A stretch of 64,000 bases of DNA, taken from positions 22,012,001-22,076,000 of the forward strand of contig OU612068.1 of assembly GCA_914767715.1 (NCBI GenBank), in the 5' to 3' direction. The notes beneath the pieces are model-generated. The model was not told where the DNA came from, made no database searches, and saw only the letters and a list, made by a program, of their open reading frames with translations. Shown in pieces: positions 35,645-46,898 of the stretch; the first letter of the stretch is position 1, and each line of letters begins with the position of its first letter. The translations under genes were made by a program, and so were the position numbers. The stretch is from Membranipora membranacea. Taxonomy: Eukaryota > Bryozoa > Gymnolaemata > Cheilostomatida > Membraniporidae.

Positions 35645-38600
35645 CTGTACACAATAAAGATACCAAATATCTGGTGTAGTAAAATTGTCGCCTTGAAATA
35701 ACATGATTACATTAACTCAAATTCGAAATATAAACTCCCGTCTCAGCGAGCATGACTGATACTAGCTAACATTGAGTCACCCAAACCTAGCTAAATTTAA
35801 ATAAAGCTAGTGTATCCTTGCCGATTGTTTAAACACAATTCTGACCTCTCTCTATAAGTGAGAAAATGGATTATGGCAGCTTCTTATCTAAAAGTTCAAC
35901 ACACTCTGTAAACTTTCTTGTATCTTTTTATATTGTATATATGGGTTATGCACAGTGGCTTTCGGTTATCTAAACTTAATGATAAGGTAGCAGTCGAAGT
36001 TGTCCTCTTTCTCATCAAGGGAGCAATACTCCCAATACAATAATCATAATTTCTTAAAAGCTTCCAATACGCTCTTGCTTCGAGCTTGTGAAGGTAGATA
36101 GTAATCAATCACAAAGCAAACACTGATCTCATTATACGCCTGTCAGCCAACAGCAATAGGCTTTATTCACCAGAGGAAACTCACACATAAGATTATCACA
36201 TTATACAGAACAGCATAAGTGATTGCATGAAACTCTACCTTAGTTTCAGTCTCATCAGTCTCTTTGGTCTTTGTAGCTATGGTTGCAGCAGTACCTTCAT
36301 CCTGAAGAATCTCAACATACTCTGAAATAAAGAGAGATTTGCTACAGCCTTGACTTCTGGCGTGTACAGATTGTTTTTCAAGGGGCAAATCTGATAAGCT
36401 ATGCCATGACATTTTTCGCAAAGATTTAAATTCAGACAAGACCTTTATTTTAAAACTTGGTAAGAATCATTTGCATGAGACACCGTATACGATGAGTGCT
36501 AGCCAGGGGGGTCTTTCAATAAGAAAGAGTGATCCTTTACTAAAGCAAGTTATCACTATCACATCGCTCAAAATTATCACTCACTTGGTGATTCAATTAG
36601 AGAAAATCGCTCCCAAATCGCTCCCTCAGAATGTATATAGTTCCATCAAGTGACTGAGCAATCTGAAAGCGAGACCCCTAGCAGGTTATCGCTCACTCAC
36701 TGAGTGAGCGATAAGATTGCGATTTTGGTTGTTTCTAATTGAAAGACCCCCCAGGCTCTAACCTACAGTATTCCCGCCAGAACAAACACTTCTGTAAGCA
36801 TAGAATACATAAAAGTAACAGGTGGCTGTTGCCGTTGCAATTTTTTTCTAGCTACAGTAAGCTACTATCCCCCAGATGTTATTTTTCTTCTTGCAGGCAG
36901 GCAAGTTGTGTATAGGTGTCTTATAGATTGCATCCCCGAACGGCGATGTGAGAACTAACACACATCCCACTCATTTCAACCTAAATCTATGAGATTACTG
37001 GACATAGGCTACAACGCCGCTACATTCTGATTGAGACCATCTCGCGTGGTTGGTTTCTATAACCACCAATGTTTACGTATATAAATACTTATATATGATC
37101 GTAGCAGACAAATATATCATAAATTGCACTAGGATCCATCACACAATACCTAGAGTTTGAACTTTCTCACTGTCCGACAGATTGACAGCTTGATGTTTGA
37201 GTTGTGGCTGTTCCTGAGCACGTTTTGGTTTTGATGGTGCGGACTGTTGACGCGGTATTGTGTAAGCATTGAAACTACTCTCTGTTTCTGATTGACTATC
37301 CATCTCTTTTGCATTTGATTCCTTTCTTTGTTTGTACTTGTTCTTAATGCTCTTCAATGTCATTGTGTTTTGGCTGTTTGTAGACGGTCCCAAGTTTTCC
37401 ATGTTACCTTTCCTACATCATAAACAAGCAAATTGTTAATAATATCTATCACAGAGACATCCAATGTACTTGCTCACATGAAAGGGACATAAAAATGCAT
37501 TTCGTTCCACAACAGCAAGCAGATTACATAGCGATGATGATCAGTTCATCATTTTTGTTTAAATATCATTATTAAGTGCAGGCCAATGGATTATGGGTAA
37601 TGTGAACTATCAAGAATTATTTCCTTATATGACCTAGAATAGGATCATCAGAAATTTTGTTGTTTATTGCAAAACGTCATTGCGGCCTTGATAAGATAGC
37701 ATAGAAAAGTGCACACACTACACCAACATATAGGGTCAGCCTAACCTTGCCACGCTGCTACAAAACCAAAACCGGTGGCGGCATGGCAAGGTTAGGGTCA
37801 GGCCAATCAAGGATCTAGAGGAGTGACAAAGCAGCTTTATCTTAAAGTGTGATTCTGTTCGCTTACTTCTTTTCTCTAAGTATTGCAATGATAATAGCGA
37901 TAAGCACGATTGAGACCAATAGCACTGATCCGATCACTATCCCTGTAAGTCCAGTTGTCATCCTCTCTTCAATGTCTTCACTGGAGAATGGAGCACCTGC
38001 AGTTGCCTCCCCTGGTGAATCTGTAAACCGGAAATATTTAGATTGAACATTTTTTGATCAAATATTTAGATACCAAAAAAAAGGTTACTTCTGTAGTGCG
38101 AAATTGATAGATTTTTTTGTACTCAACCGTTGGATAAGAAAAGAATTCATCCTAAGGTTTTATAAAAAATGGGAAAAAAGTAGTTAGAGAGATCAATCTG
38201 TGCCAGTTTGAGCGCTTGAACTAGGATGAATAATTTTACATTACTTCTTTTCTTGCCTCGAAAGGAATATGATGTAGGAACTAGCCTCAGTAAGTGCCCA
38301 AACAGTTTTGATTTGAGTTGTGCCTACTATCAATCAGCCTCAAAGGCAGTGATTTCATAATACTTTGAAGCGCAGGCTGTGCTCACCTTTTGATTTGGTA
38401 CAGATTGGAAAAGCACCCCATGTTAGATTTCCATTGCAATAAACATCTCTGTTACCCTCTAAAACATAGCCATCCTCACAATCAAACTGCAGACTGCTAG
38501 CTCTTCCTTCACCAGTTATATTTCTGATAACTCCGTTGGATACCCTTATGATATCTCCGCACGGTGACTCTAGCAATAAAGTAAATAAAAGAAAATGCTA

Positions 38601-41600
38601 ATAGTCTTCAATATTTTTTAACGAAGATGCCTTGGTGTAAGAAATTACTCTAAATAATTTCTGATTTCTACAAAAGGTGTCCCTAACGGCCTAACTTGAT
38701 ATCGCCTGAAGTCCTTATGTGAGTATGTTGTTCCAACAAAAATTTCTCCTGTGTGTCTGATCTTTTGTACTATCGATGATCGGATATATCAGATATATTG
38801 CATGATTTTTTCCGGTATTTTCTATATAAATAAGCTATTTTGGTTGGGGATTGGAGTTTATAATAATCATAGAGTAGCTATGTCATGCAAAACACATGCA
38901 GACATATCTCTTACAATTACTGGCATTTACAGGTAGGACAAAACTGATAAGTAGACATGATAACCTTGTCATTTGGTGCAGGACCCCATGCAACAAAGAT
39001 CCTAAAAAAGTTGTTGTTGTTGGAGGCAGTATCACATGCAAAAACCTCTTAAAAAAGACGTGACAACGCCGTTATTTACAGCAGGGCCACTTGCAACAGA
39101 ACTCCTAAAAAGGCATGATAACGTTGTTATTGGAAGCACAACCTGGTGCGACAAAACACCTTAAAAGAAATGAGAACATCAATGTTGGAAACAGGGCATC
39201 GTGTGACTTGACTGCGATTTGAGATATTAATACCTGTAAATCTTTTCACTTACCTACGCACTTCAATGTGAGGCTGGAATTTTCCTGTTTTTCTCCCGCA
39301 CCTACTGTCTCTTTATTTTGACTCTGTTGTTGATTTACCGACCATCCTCCAGTGCTGTTACAGATAAAACCAAGTGCAGGCGTATTTATGTACCCAGGCC
39401 GGCAGCTCATACTAGCCGATGAACCCACTGTGAGATCGACCGCATCAAACCGCATGGTATTATTATCGAAGCCATTAGAATAGGTGATAGGTGGACAGAC
39501 GACCTCTACAACATGGTTAGAGATCAACAAAGCGTGAAACAGATATCTATTTTGCTCGTGTTATTCGCAAAATTTTCACAGGACTTCACGTAACTATGAC
39601 GTCTGGATCATGCAGTCTGGTTTTAATGATCCATTGTGGTCAGGGAAATATTCCGAGGCTGACACTGAAAAGTTCTAGCATACAGATTGGAAAACCAGGA
39701 ACCTTGTCCAACAAGGTTATTGTTTTCTTCCTAACATAGAATGTACATTTAAATGTAAAATAGGGACCATCAATGCGGATGTAGTTTGTTCGTGCAGGAT
39801 CAGTTATTTAAAAAGAAAAATACGTTGAGTTCTTGAGCTATCTGGTTTATAGACAAGCAGTATAATGTGGAAGGCGTATACCTGCAGTGGTGTTGTAATT
39901 TGAGGTAATTATACAAATCGAGCATTTTCCAATGGTAGTCAAAGCAAGGAGTAAGAATCAAAGTAAAACTTAGTGAATCAATTCAACACATCTGATGCAA
40001 AAGTAAACCTATACCTCATCTATATGTGTAGAGCTGAATTACTGGAGCCATTTTCACTGACCTTGACATTTGGGAGAGGTTCCTGACCATGTACCATTTG
40101 CCTGGCAAACTCTTAGAAGACTCTCTTGCGGTGAGATCATATATCCTTTCAGACATGAATACAACGCCGATGAGCCAAATGTGGTTCTGTTGTAACTGAC
40201 AGTCGGGATATATGGTTGTATTCCAGGTGAAGTCTCAGCCAAGTTTACGTCTGGCTTATGGCAGTCGATGGCTTAAAAAAGTCAAAGATTGAGATATTGA
40301 AAACTATTTTGGGTACCAAAGGTCATTACTGTCCTAACCTGAGATCTTCACTTAACTACTTCTCTCAGTTCCTGAACACATTTAGAAATATCATAAAACA
40401 GGGCAATAGTTAAGAAAAAATTGTAAGGAGGCAAAAGTCTGAGGTGAGTCCAAAGCATCACCAGGAGGGGTGCTGTCAGTTCCTTCCTGAGCAAATTAAG
40501 GCATTTAATTAACACAGAGGAGCTAATTCCGACATGGATTATTCAGTCATAGTGGTTTTTAGGCCACTTTATTTCGCTTTCTAGGGGGGCAGTGCCTCCC
40601 TGCCTCCCCTAAAACTAAAGGCCTGGAAAAGACTACCTAACTTTATCCTCTCAATGTGTTGTCCCAAAGACTGCGACTCATTACATGTTTCAAAATATTG
40701 TTATGGGAAGATGTGCAGCTATTTTCGATAGATAAGCTTAGTTTGCCAGAGTAAAGATAGAGGATAACTTTCAAGCTAATCTACTTCAACAACTTTAGTG
40801 ATGTTGTGAGGTGTGGTTTTAAACAAGGTGAAAACTGAATTTAATACCTAATATCAATGGTTATCAGGTCATTCCACTTTGAGAGGAAAGACTAAGTCAG
40901 CCCCTACCTTCACACTTAGGGAGATAATCCCATGTGTTAGTATCCATTAGGCAGGTGATATCAACGCTCTCCCGATGGTTATCTAATATATAACCCTCTC
41001 TACACATTAAGTTGACAACCATTGACGTAACGTTGTTGATAATCCATTTGGTGTTGGTCTTCTCTGTATCATGGACATCACTTAATGTACATCCAGTAAC
41101 TACAATCACATTGACAGATATTTGTATTTACACACATACCCATGACATTGTATGATACAACACATTTGCATTTAACGTATCATAAAGCCATCTTTGGTAC
41201 ACATAAAAACATTTTACGAGTGTATTATGTGTGTATAATTGAATTGCAGTGTGAGGGACACCAAACTTCTTGTTCAAAAAATGAGTCCAAGATTTCCCAC
41301 GGATACAGAATGTCATTGCATGCCCTGGAGTTCTAGTGGACGCTTGGAAGCTACTGCAATATCTAGGAGCTTAGTACAGCGGCCTAAAGACCAGTTTCAG
41401 AAAAGGCTCCCTGTCAATAGCTGTTTATCTATTTATATATTACATCTAAAGGCTGTGAGTCCCACAGGAGAGCTTATTGCACCCCTCCTGGTGTCGTTTG
41501 GTGCCATCAAGATTATTGCCCCCCTGCCGTTCTTCCTAGACTAGGACCATGTAATTGTTCGAAAAATATTAGAGAGTTGATACCTAAGTGTTTGAAATTG

Positions 41601-44600
41601 GATGCAAGGACAGTGGAGAGGGAGCAGTGACATACAAGTCAACTCATTTGATCAGATAGATAGTACATGCTATTGTGAGATAACTGGACTAATATCATAG
41701 ATAAGATATAGTGTACATTTGGCTTGCTAAGTATTCATTTGAACCACAAACTGCAAATTTTCACTAAACTTTTGATAAAAAAAATCGGCACTTGTAAACT
41801 GAACGTATCAGTGCATATAATTTAATGATGACTGCTTTGCCCAAGAGGATATGGAAACTATATTTTTAAAACTCCCTTCAATTCTAAATTTTCTTTGACC
41901 AGTTACTTAGACTTCTTGTTCCTATTTGGCGTATGTTTTTCGTTTGAAAAATCAAGATGTTATGTTTCAAGCAGATCCTGCTTTGTAATAGTTGGAGGTT
42001 GTAAGTTACATTGTCACAACAAAGCCAGTTTTTTTTGTATTTTGTGGCAAAATAAGATTCCCAAATCAAAAGAATATCCAATGCAACAATAACCTTCCTG
42101 CTGTTTCATTTTTCTGGTGACCTTGATCTCAATGTGTACCAGTGGCGTATATTACCACTCACGGCCCACGGATTTCTGTGAGTGGCTGAATAGCACAGTG
42201 TGTAGAGCGTCTGCTTTATAACCACTATTATTCAGATTGTTGTGGGTTCGAATCCCATCAGGATCAGTTTTTTTTCATATGGGTGCTTTATAACTGGAGA
42301 ATTTTTACCGTAATCTTCTACTGCTATTGAGTTGTTTTCTGAAAGTACCCAACAGCTCAGTGAGCTATTGAAATACCTCTCTGCTTGCACTATTTTGCTA
42401 CCGATATGCAAAAATTTCCGTGGTGGGAGGGCGCTTAAGCGCCCCTCCAACACCCTCCCTGCCACGCCTACGGCGTGTGGATCGGGCTGCACCCGATCAT
42501 TATGCTCATCTCTAAAAAGTCAGTGAGTGAAAATTTTTAGAATATACGCCCCTGATGTATACCACCATGTCCAAAAATGTATTATTAATCAGCACCTTCA
42601 ATTAAGTTTGTCTGCGTAGATAATAGTTCAATAACCTACAAAACGGTGTTAGATCCGTCTAACACCCAGCCGGAAGCAGGTGGTATTTACTAAAATGCTG
42701 TCACAGGATTAGCATATTTTTTGTTCTTGAAGGAGGTCTGGTGTTTTATGTGTTGGTTGTGCAAAACATTCTAACTGATGCATAATGTAACTACAGTGCA
42801 GTGCAAAATGGAAGAAATGCGTATGACGTGTCAGCACTTCCCAGTCAACATAAAACAAAACTCGTAACGAATAGCAAACTAAAAATAATTCAAACGCAAT
42901 TGTAAGAAAAATTACAAATAATAATTTTTGTATTTTTAGTTGTGATAATCAAACACAGTGATACACACGTACAATATACACAATTCTAATATGACATAAC
43001 TGAGCTAAAGCCGGGGGGCCGTCAGGCGGTGGGCAAAAGTCTGGGGGGCTCAGACTACTGAAGCCTAAATGATGTGTGTGGTGCTTACACCGGAACTTGG
43101 TCCTGTGCTATCGCTATCGATGGAGGAGTGAAGAAAACATAGCATATTTATATGAGAAGTCTAACCAATAATCATCCAAAACATCACCTAGAGTTCTCTG
43201 TATCCCTTCAGTCATCATATGACAGTACAAGATAACCGCCTGTTAGAGTTGCAATGAAACAGTACAATAGACCAAGAAAAATGGCTTGTGGTGCCAGAAA
43301 AGATTCCATGGAAATAGGTTTGGTTTTGTTGTCGTCGATATAAGGAAGCTGCTTTGTACAGAGATACTCTGAATTGGAAGGTGCGAGAGATTAGTCAAGG
43401 TGTTAGACTCGGACTGAAAGATGGGTCTTCTAATCCAGATAATGTTGCTACTATCATACTGACACTTGTGATCTGGATCACTGATAAACCAGATCATAAT
43501 CAACACTAACTGGATATTGTGTAAGAGATGATGAGTCACTGTGGCGGACCAAAACTAATAATCCGGCCAAATAACCTTCACGATGCAACAAAACACACAT
43601 ATCCATTAGAAAATAGAAGCCTTCAAACCATATCTGCACGGATGCTTAGTTAGGTTGGAGGCCCTAACCCTAATCAGTCTTAATTTTCGGCTCGTTTTGA
43701 AGAATATATTGAAGGGCCTGTCCAACAGATTGGAGTATCAATGATAAAAAAGTACAGTTTCGCACCACAACTCTTACATCATGTATTTTATATCTACATG
43801 TTTTAATACTATCCATCTATTTGATTCTTTCAAAGGAGATAGTTCTATTGGTACAGCGTTGTAGGTTGCATCGGTGGACAACAACAGCCAATCCCATATG
43901 ACAGGCATCCTCATTCATTAATTACAACTAACACCTCATTCTAATTGAGGATACCGATGACAGTTTAAACTAGAAAGTGAGCGGAGTATGAGTGCGAAAA
44001 CCACGGGAGATCAAATGCAGCGATGTTTTATGCACGTGATTCTGTCGCCCACGCTCAACTTTCCTTTCATAACTGCCTCATATATTTCATCCAGTCATTC
44101 TGTAGTGAAGGTTTTAACTCTCCCATGGTTTCCTTATAGATAATCTTTAACGCCGTATCTGGACAAATACGCATGCTACTGTACCCTATGGCCCTAGCTT
44201 TCACAAGAGTTCTGCATAAATAGTCCCTAATCATTGCCTGGATTCTAGAATTTAAATTGTAGCTGAAAGTGTAAATCATAGACTCGATACTTTTAGCCAG
44301 CTTTTACAAGGGGCGGGGATGAGAGCCCCCTAGTTTGGAGGTGAAAGGATACAAACTATTGTGACCGATTTGTCATGATTTGCTTCAAAAAATATGTTTC
44401 AGGAGATATAAGGGCTTTGAACTTACCTTTGTATCTGAGAAGAAAATATGACATAGAATGATTGCCTTTCCGTACATGTGTTATTGCGGTATTTTGTGTT
44501 GACATAGATCGACCACTAAGAATGTTAAAAGTTCCAGATTTTCCACATAAGACCATCTTGGACTGCCATCTGTTGCTTTTAACCAGCAGATATTCCAAGT

Positions 44601-45801
44601 TATTTTCTTTCTCTGGTTGTCCACAATCCAGTGGATCTGTGATCATTACATCAATTTCAAGTTTTTGTCTAGGTTCTGTTCGAACGGCGATGCTGCCGGT
44701 ATAGTTTGCAGTTTTCGTCTGCAAAGGCGCAACGTATCCAAAATCCTCTCCATGTATCTGTTCTATCCTTGATGACTGATTGCCACTCAAAAAATGTACA
44801 GGGGCAGCTGTAAACATATGAAAGAAACATATAATGCAGTAAGATTTGAAGAGTTCAATAAAATAGTCATGCCATTTACGTCAACAAAATGTCTCAATTT
44901 ATTTTTAAATAACTTTTTCCAATTTGTAAGCAGTATTTTCTGAACACATTAAATTGAAGTTACAAACCTGTTATTTCGAGGCGAAAACTGAAATTTGATT
45001 CCATCGTGTTAACATATCTAATCTGCAGTGTGTGATTTGAACTTCCAAATATTTTACCACTCTCACATATCGGAGGGCTGCCGCTCACTTGAACACTGCC
45101 ATGTTCACAACTGCTTGTGTTTCCATCGCGTTGCTTCATGAAGTCAAGTTGATAAATAAGATGATTGTTAGGATTCTCCGGACCAACATTGAGAAGGCAA
45201 GGCTCTGTTATGTTTGGAGTGCTGGAATCTGGTTGTGTAATGTTTATTGTTGACAGAGCAGGAAGTGTGATATCGGTGATGCTGCAAATGGTCTTGGTAG
45301 GTAGCGTTTGTAGTTTAAACCCAGACACTGCTGAAATAATGTATAATAGCAGTAAGCCTAATATAGATTAGAGACTCTGTTATATTTACATACCAGTTCT
45401 GATCATAATTATTGTGTCAAGACTAATTCGATTGTTGTCCATGCTATGAATTCGTGTTTGAGAACTACAAACTCTTGAAATTTTATATAAAATGAGCAGC
45501 TGTGGTCTAATCATTTGATTGCAAAGACTGTGAGGATTTGCGCTTTGCTTCGAAATAGCTGTCAGAAGGCGCAACCGAAATCAAAATTTTCTTGTGATAG
45601 GACGGTACTGTGCAGCTTTTGATACCCACTGGGAAGCGATCCATATTAGGTTTCTCACTGGCTATCAATATCAATAAACCAATGATTTGTAAAATTCCAC
45701 CTTACCTTCTACACATGAATCTACTCATGTCATATTTACATACCAATTGAGGTGAGACAAAGAAGCGTCAGTCCAAGCAGAGGTAACACAGGTTGATACA
45801 T
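35024..45801 (-). CDS. CUB/CCP transmembrane receptor with multi-tyrosine tail (11 exons, 919 aa)
   Basis: A single-span surface receptor by inference. Eleven exons with GT-AG borders sum to 2760 bases, a closed frame of 919 codons plus stop. Domains are: signal peptide 1-19; CUB-like domains within 20-140 and 141-267; four Sushi/CCP domains (268-331, 332-401, 402-485, 486-546), each with four Cys and a Trp before the last Cys; membrane span about 571-594 followed by REKK; and a cytoplasmic tail 595-919. The tail has nine YxxPhi motifs: Y687, Y755, Y773, Y793, Y815, Y855, Y885, Y894 and Y911. CUB and CCP modules bind extracellular ligands in complement and adhesion proteins. Phosphorylated YxxPhi motifs recruit SH2 proteins in immune receptors. 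The ligand is unknown. All ectodomain introns are phase 1. No ortholog is named. Confidence 0.92.
36239..36321 (-). CDS. Receptor exon 10: YVEI motif
   Basis: A small 83-base exon (TTTCAG|AG ... AAG|GTAGAG). The split codon gives Glu before Y687, making EYVEILQDE, an acidic-flanked YxxI motif. A Thr/Lys-rich linker follows. It leaves in phase 0. Confidence 0.82.
36503..36755. mobile_element. Fold-back MITE in receptor intron 9
   Basis: Terminal inverted repeats: CCAGGGGGGTCTTTCAAT at the left and its near-complement ATTGAAAGACCCCCCAGG at the right. Inside, 36686-36714 is a perfect 14-1-14 palindrome built on TTATCGCTCACTCA, and ATCGCTC-type strings recur. It is noncoding. No clear target duplication was found. 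Confidence 0.75.
37150..37412 (-). CDS. Receptor exon 9: proximal cytoplasmic tail
   Basis: 87 codons of basic, Ser/Gln-rich sequence ([30 protein letters not shown]). It enters in phase 2 (TGTAG|G) and leaves in phase 1 (CTAG|GTATTG), matching its neighbours exactly. One tyrosine, in NAYTIP, is not a YxxPhi motif. Confidence 0.85.
37734..37803. repeat. Inverted repeat in receptor intron 8
   Basis: Arms CTAACCTTGCCA and TGGCAAGGTTAG are perfect and extended imperfectly outward by GTCAG/GGTCA-type strings, around a ~30-base loop. It lies just past the transmembrane exon. It could be a small MITE remnant. Confidence 0.6.
37867..38020 (-). CDS. Receptor exon 8: transmembrane segment
   Basis: A short acidic stalk (SSEDIEER), then the hydrophobic span [19 protein letters not shown] and further I/A/L residues, stopped by REK. 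It starts in phase 1 and ends in phase 2 at AA|GTAAGC. A donor without the final consensus G in the exon is still usable. Confidence 0.88.
38387..38569 (-). CDS. Receptor exon 7: CCP domain 4
   Basis: 60 codons: [29 protein letters not shown] complete CCP, with donor AAAG|GTGAGC. It joins the juxtamembrane exon in phase 1. Confidence 0.88.
39254..39505 (-). CDS. Receptor exon 6: CCP domain 3 with insertion
   Basis: 83 codons. It has [22 protein letters not shown] and a final LKC. About 25 Gln/Glu/Lys-rich residues ([17 protein letters not shown]) are inserted between the Trp and the last Cys, making it longer than a usual ~60-residue CCP. Confidence 0.85.
40062..40271 (-). CDS. Receptor exon 5: CCP domain 2
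   Basis: 69 codons. The pattern is IDC ... LYSCLKGYM ... [16 protein letters not shown], complete for a Sushi domain. Acceptor TTTTAAG, donor CAAG|GTCAGT, phase 1 to phase 1. Confidence 0.88.
40908..41099 (-). CDS. Receptor exon 4: CCP domain 1
   Basis: 63 codons, one Sushi module per exon, phase 1 to phase 1. Cys residues are in [15 protein letters not shown] and PKC, with Trp in NTWDYLPKC, the standard CCP pattern. It is separated from exon 3 by a 3.3-kb intron holding a hAT-like MITE. Confidence 0.88.
41100..44426 (-). other. Receptor intron 3 (3.3 kb)
   Basis: The largest intron of the gene. It holds the hAT-like MITE (42140-42554) and no exon that fits the phase-1 frame. A minus-strand frame at 44067-44279 is open for 70 codons but cannot be spliced in phase, so it is not included. 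Confidence 0.7.
42140..42554 (+). mobile_element. hAT-like MITE with tRNA-like segment, copy 2
   Basis: A 415-bp element. It begins CAGTGGCGTATATT and ends AATATACGCCCCTG, flanked by ATGTGTAC (42132-42139) and ATGTATAC (42555-42562), an 8-bp target duplication with one mismatch. CAG..CTG ends and 8-bp duplications are typical of hAT elements. It contains a B-box GGTTCGAATCC at 42245-42255 and an A-box-like GGCTGAATAGCACAGTG near 42184. Its relative is 20105-20484. Confidence 0.85.
44427..44807 (-). CDS. Receptor exon 3: CUB-like domain 2
   Basis: 126 codons, phase 1 to phase 1 (acceptor TTTACAG, donor AAAG|GTAAGT). The CUB-like C-half is visible as [28 protein letters not shown] and a closing YFLLRYK. 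It lacks the first Cys pair of canonical CUB domains, so the fold assignment is by pattern. Confidence 0.75.
44968..45330 (-). CDS. Receptor exon 2: CUB-like domain 1
   Basis: 120 codons, phase 1 at both ends (acceptor ATTTCAG, donor ACAG|GTTTGT). The second half follows the CUB pattern: Cys, a YQLDF strand, [10 protein letters not shown], an [11 protein letters not shown] turn and an LQIRYVN strand, ending FSFRLEIT. At least five N-x-S/T sequons suggest heavy glycosylation. Calcium-site residues of classical CUBs are not obvious. Confidence 0.8.
45386..45450 (-). CDS. Possible alternative first exon of the receptor
   Basis: It ends in ACTG|GTATGTAAATAT, closely matching the donor region of exon 1 (ATTG|GTATGTAAATAT), and is in the same phase, so it could splice to exon 2. 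A short frame from an ATG gives [16 protein letters not shown], which is not a good signal peptide. It may be only a decayed local duplicate of exon 1. Confidence 0.2.
45744..45801 (-). CDS. Receptor exon 1: signal peptide
   Basis: It encodes 19 residues, [19 protein letters not shown], plus one base, ending at G|GTATGT. The ATG at 45801 is chosen because it begins a textbook signal peptide and the phase-1 donor matches every later ectodomain acceptor. Confidence 0.88.
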
Positions 45802-46689
45802 GATTCCTATGTGGTTGTTCGGTCTCATTAGGTTGTTCAAATTGTCTCCTCCACCTCACTCCAGGAGAAACTAATAGACACTGGCCCCAACTGCCAGTAT
45901 ATGGCATGAGATGTTTTGGTGTCCTATTTCAATTTATGAGCTCAATTAGTCACTATAGAGTCCGAGATAAAGAATTTCGGACAATACCACAATTAATGAT
46001 TATCAAATTGAATAATTGAGAGATAACAGGTTCGCTTCTGTTATCAGATTATTGTTGTGAGAAGTCACAGCGAGATTAAAGGAAATCTCTGTAAACATTG
46101 ATTGTTGATTATAGTCATGTGTAGTATATGAGAAGACAAACCTAAATAGTAATGTGGCATGATTTTTTTATTCACTCATCACGGTTGTGAGAATCTTCAT
46201 GAAGAGTTTAGTCATTATGTTACAAACATAAGTCTAAATAACATTATCCTTACCTTCATAGTTTTACATGCATTAGATCTGGATCTCTGGACTAATCCGT
46301 AAGACAATTCTTTTAGAACTGGTTTGATTCCATACTAATTTACCTTGACTCAAACAGCTCTCAGACCTGCTATGAAACAATCACCAGAGCTGTGTACCTA
46401 GATGCAGCGCTGCAAAGTATGCCAATAGCTTTATTTGTAAAATATGCTATCTAGTTTTTTGTGCATACATAAAGAGGGAGTGTCACACTATATTTTTTTA
46501 TTTTTTCCTTTTATTCAAGAGAAAAATACTTAATTATAAACCTTATGATTTCTGTGAGAGTTGCAATACATTCTTATCTTATCTAATAATCATCGTCTTG
46601 CAAAACTATATAACATATTGGATTTATCCGCTCCGGGAAAAAATCTGGAAAAAGTAAGGGTAATTTTATAGATTAACTACATTTTAACA
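45802..46689. other. Upstream region of the receptor gene
   Basis: This holds the presumed promoter and 5' leader. No TATA-like element at a convincing distance and no other gene were recognised. Confidence 0.4.
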
Positions 46690-46898
46690 GAAATCGGTTT
46701 TGAACCAAGAGAAGCACTATCGATGCTATGCATTTTTTAATGGACAATTTTTACAGCAATTTTAATACCTAGGGTGTTTTCTTTGACTTTTCAAAGGCCT
46801 TTGATATGATGATTCACAATTTGATCCAAGTCTTTGTCTGGCTTTTGTTGAAAGGCTACTGTATGGGCTTGCTATCATGTGGGGTAATATTACTTTGA
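46690..46898 (+). pseudogene. LINE reverse transcriptase fragment
   Basis: The plus strand reads KRSTIDAMHFLMDNF and then, after in-frame stops, GVFFDFSKAFDMMIHNLI. FDFSKAFD is the conserved catalytic motif A region of LINE reverse transcriptases, and the preceding RST..A.HFL is the usual upstream block. At least two stop codons interrupt it, so it is a dead fragment. Confidence 0.8.

Noticed and set aside
37849-38046. 65-codon plus-strand frame over the transmembrane exon
   Set aside because: It is the reverse-strand shadow of receptor exon 8, whose splice sites and phase are consistent on the minus strand.
44067-44279. 70-codon frame inside receptor intron 3
   Set aside because: No acceptor gives the phase-1 entry needed, so it cannot be an alternative receptor exon in this frame.
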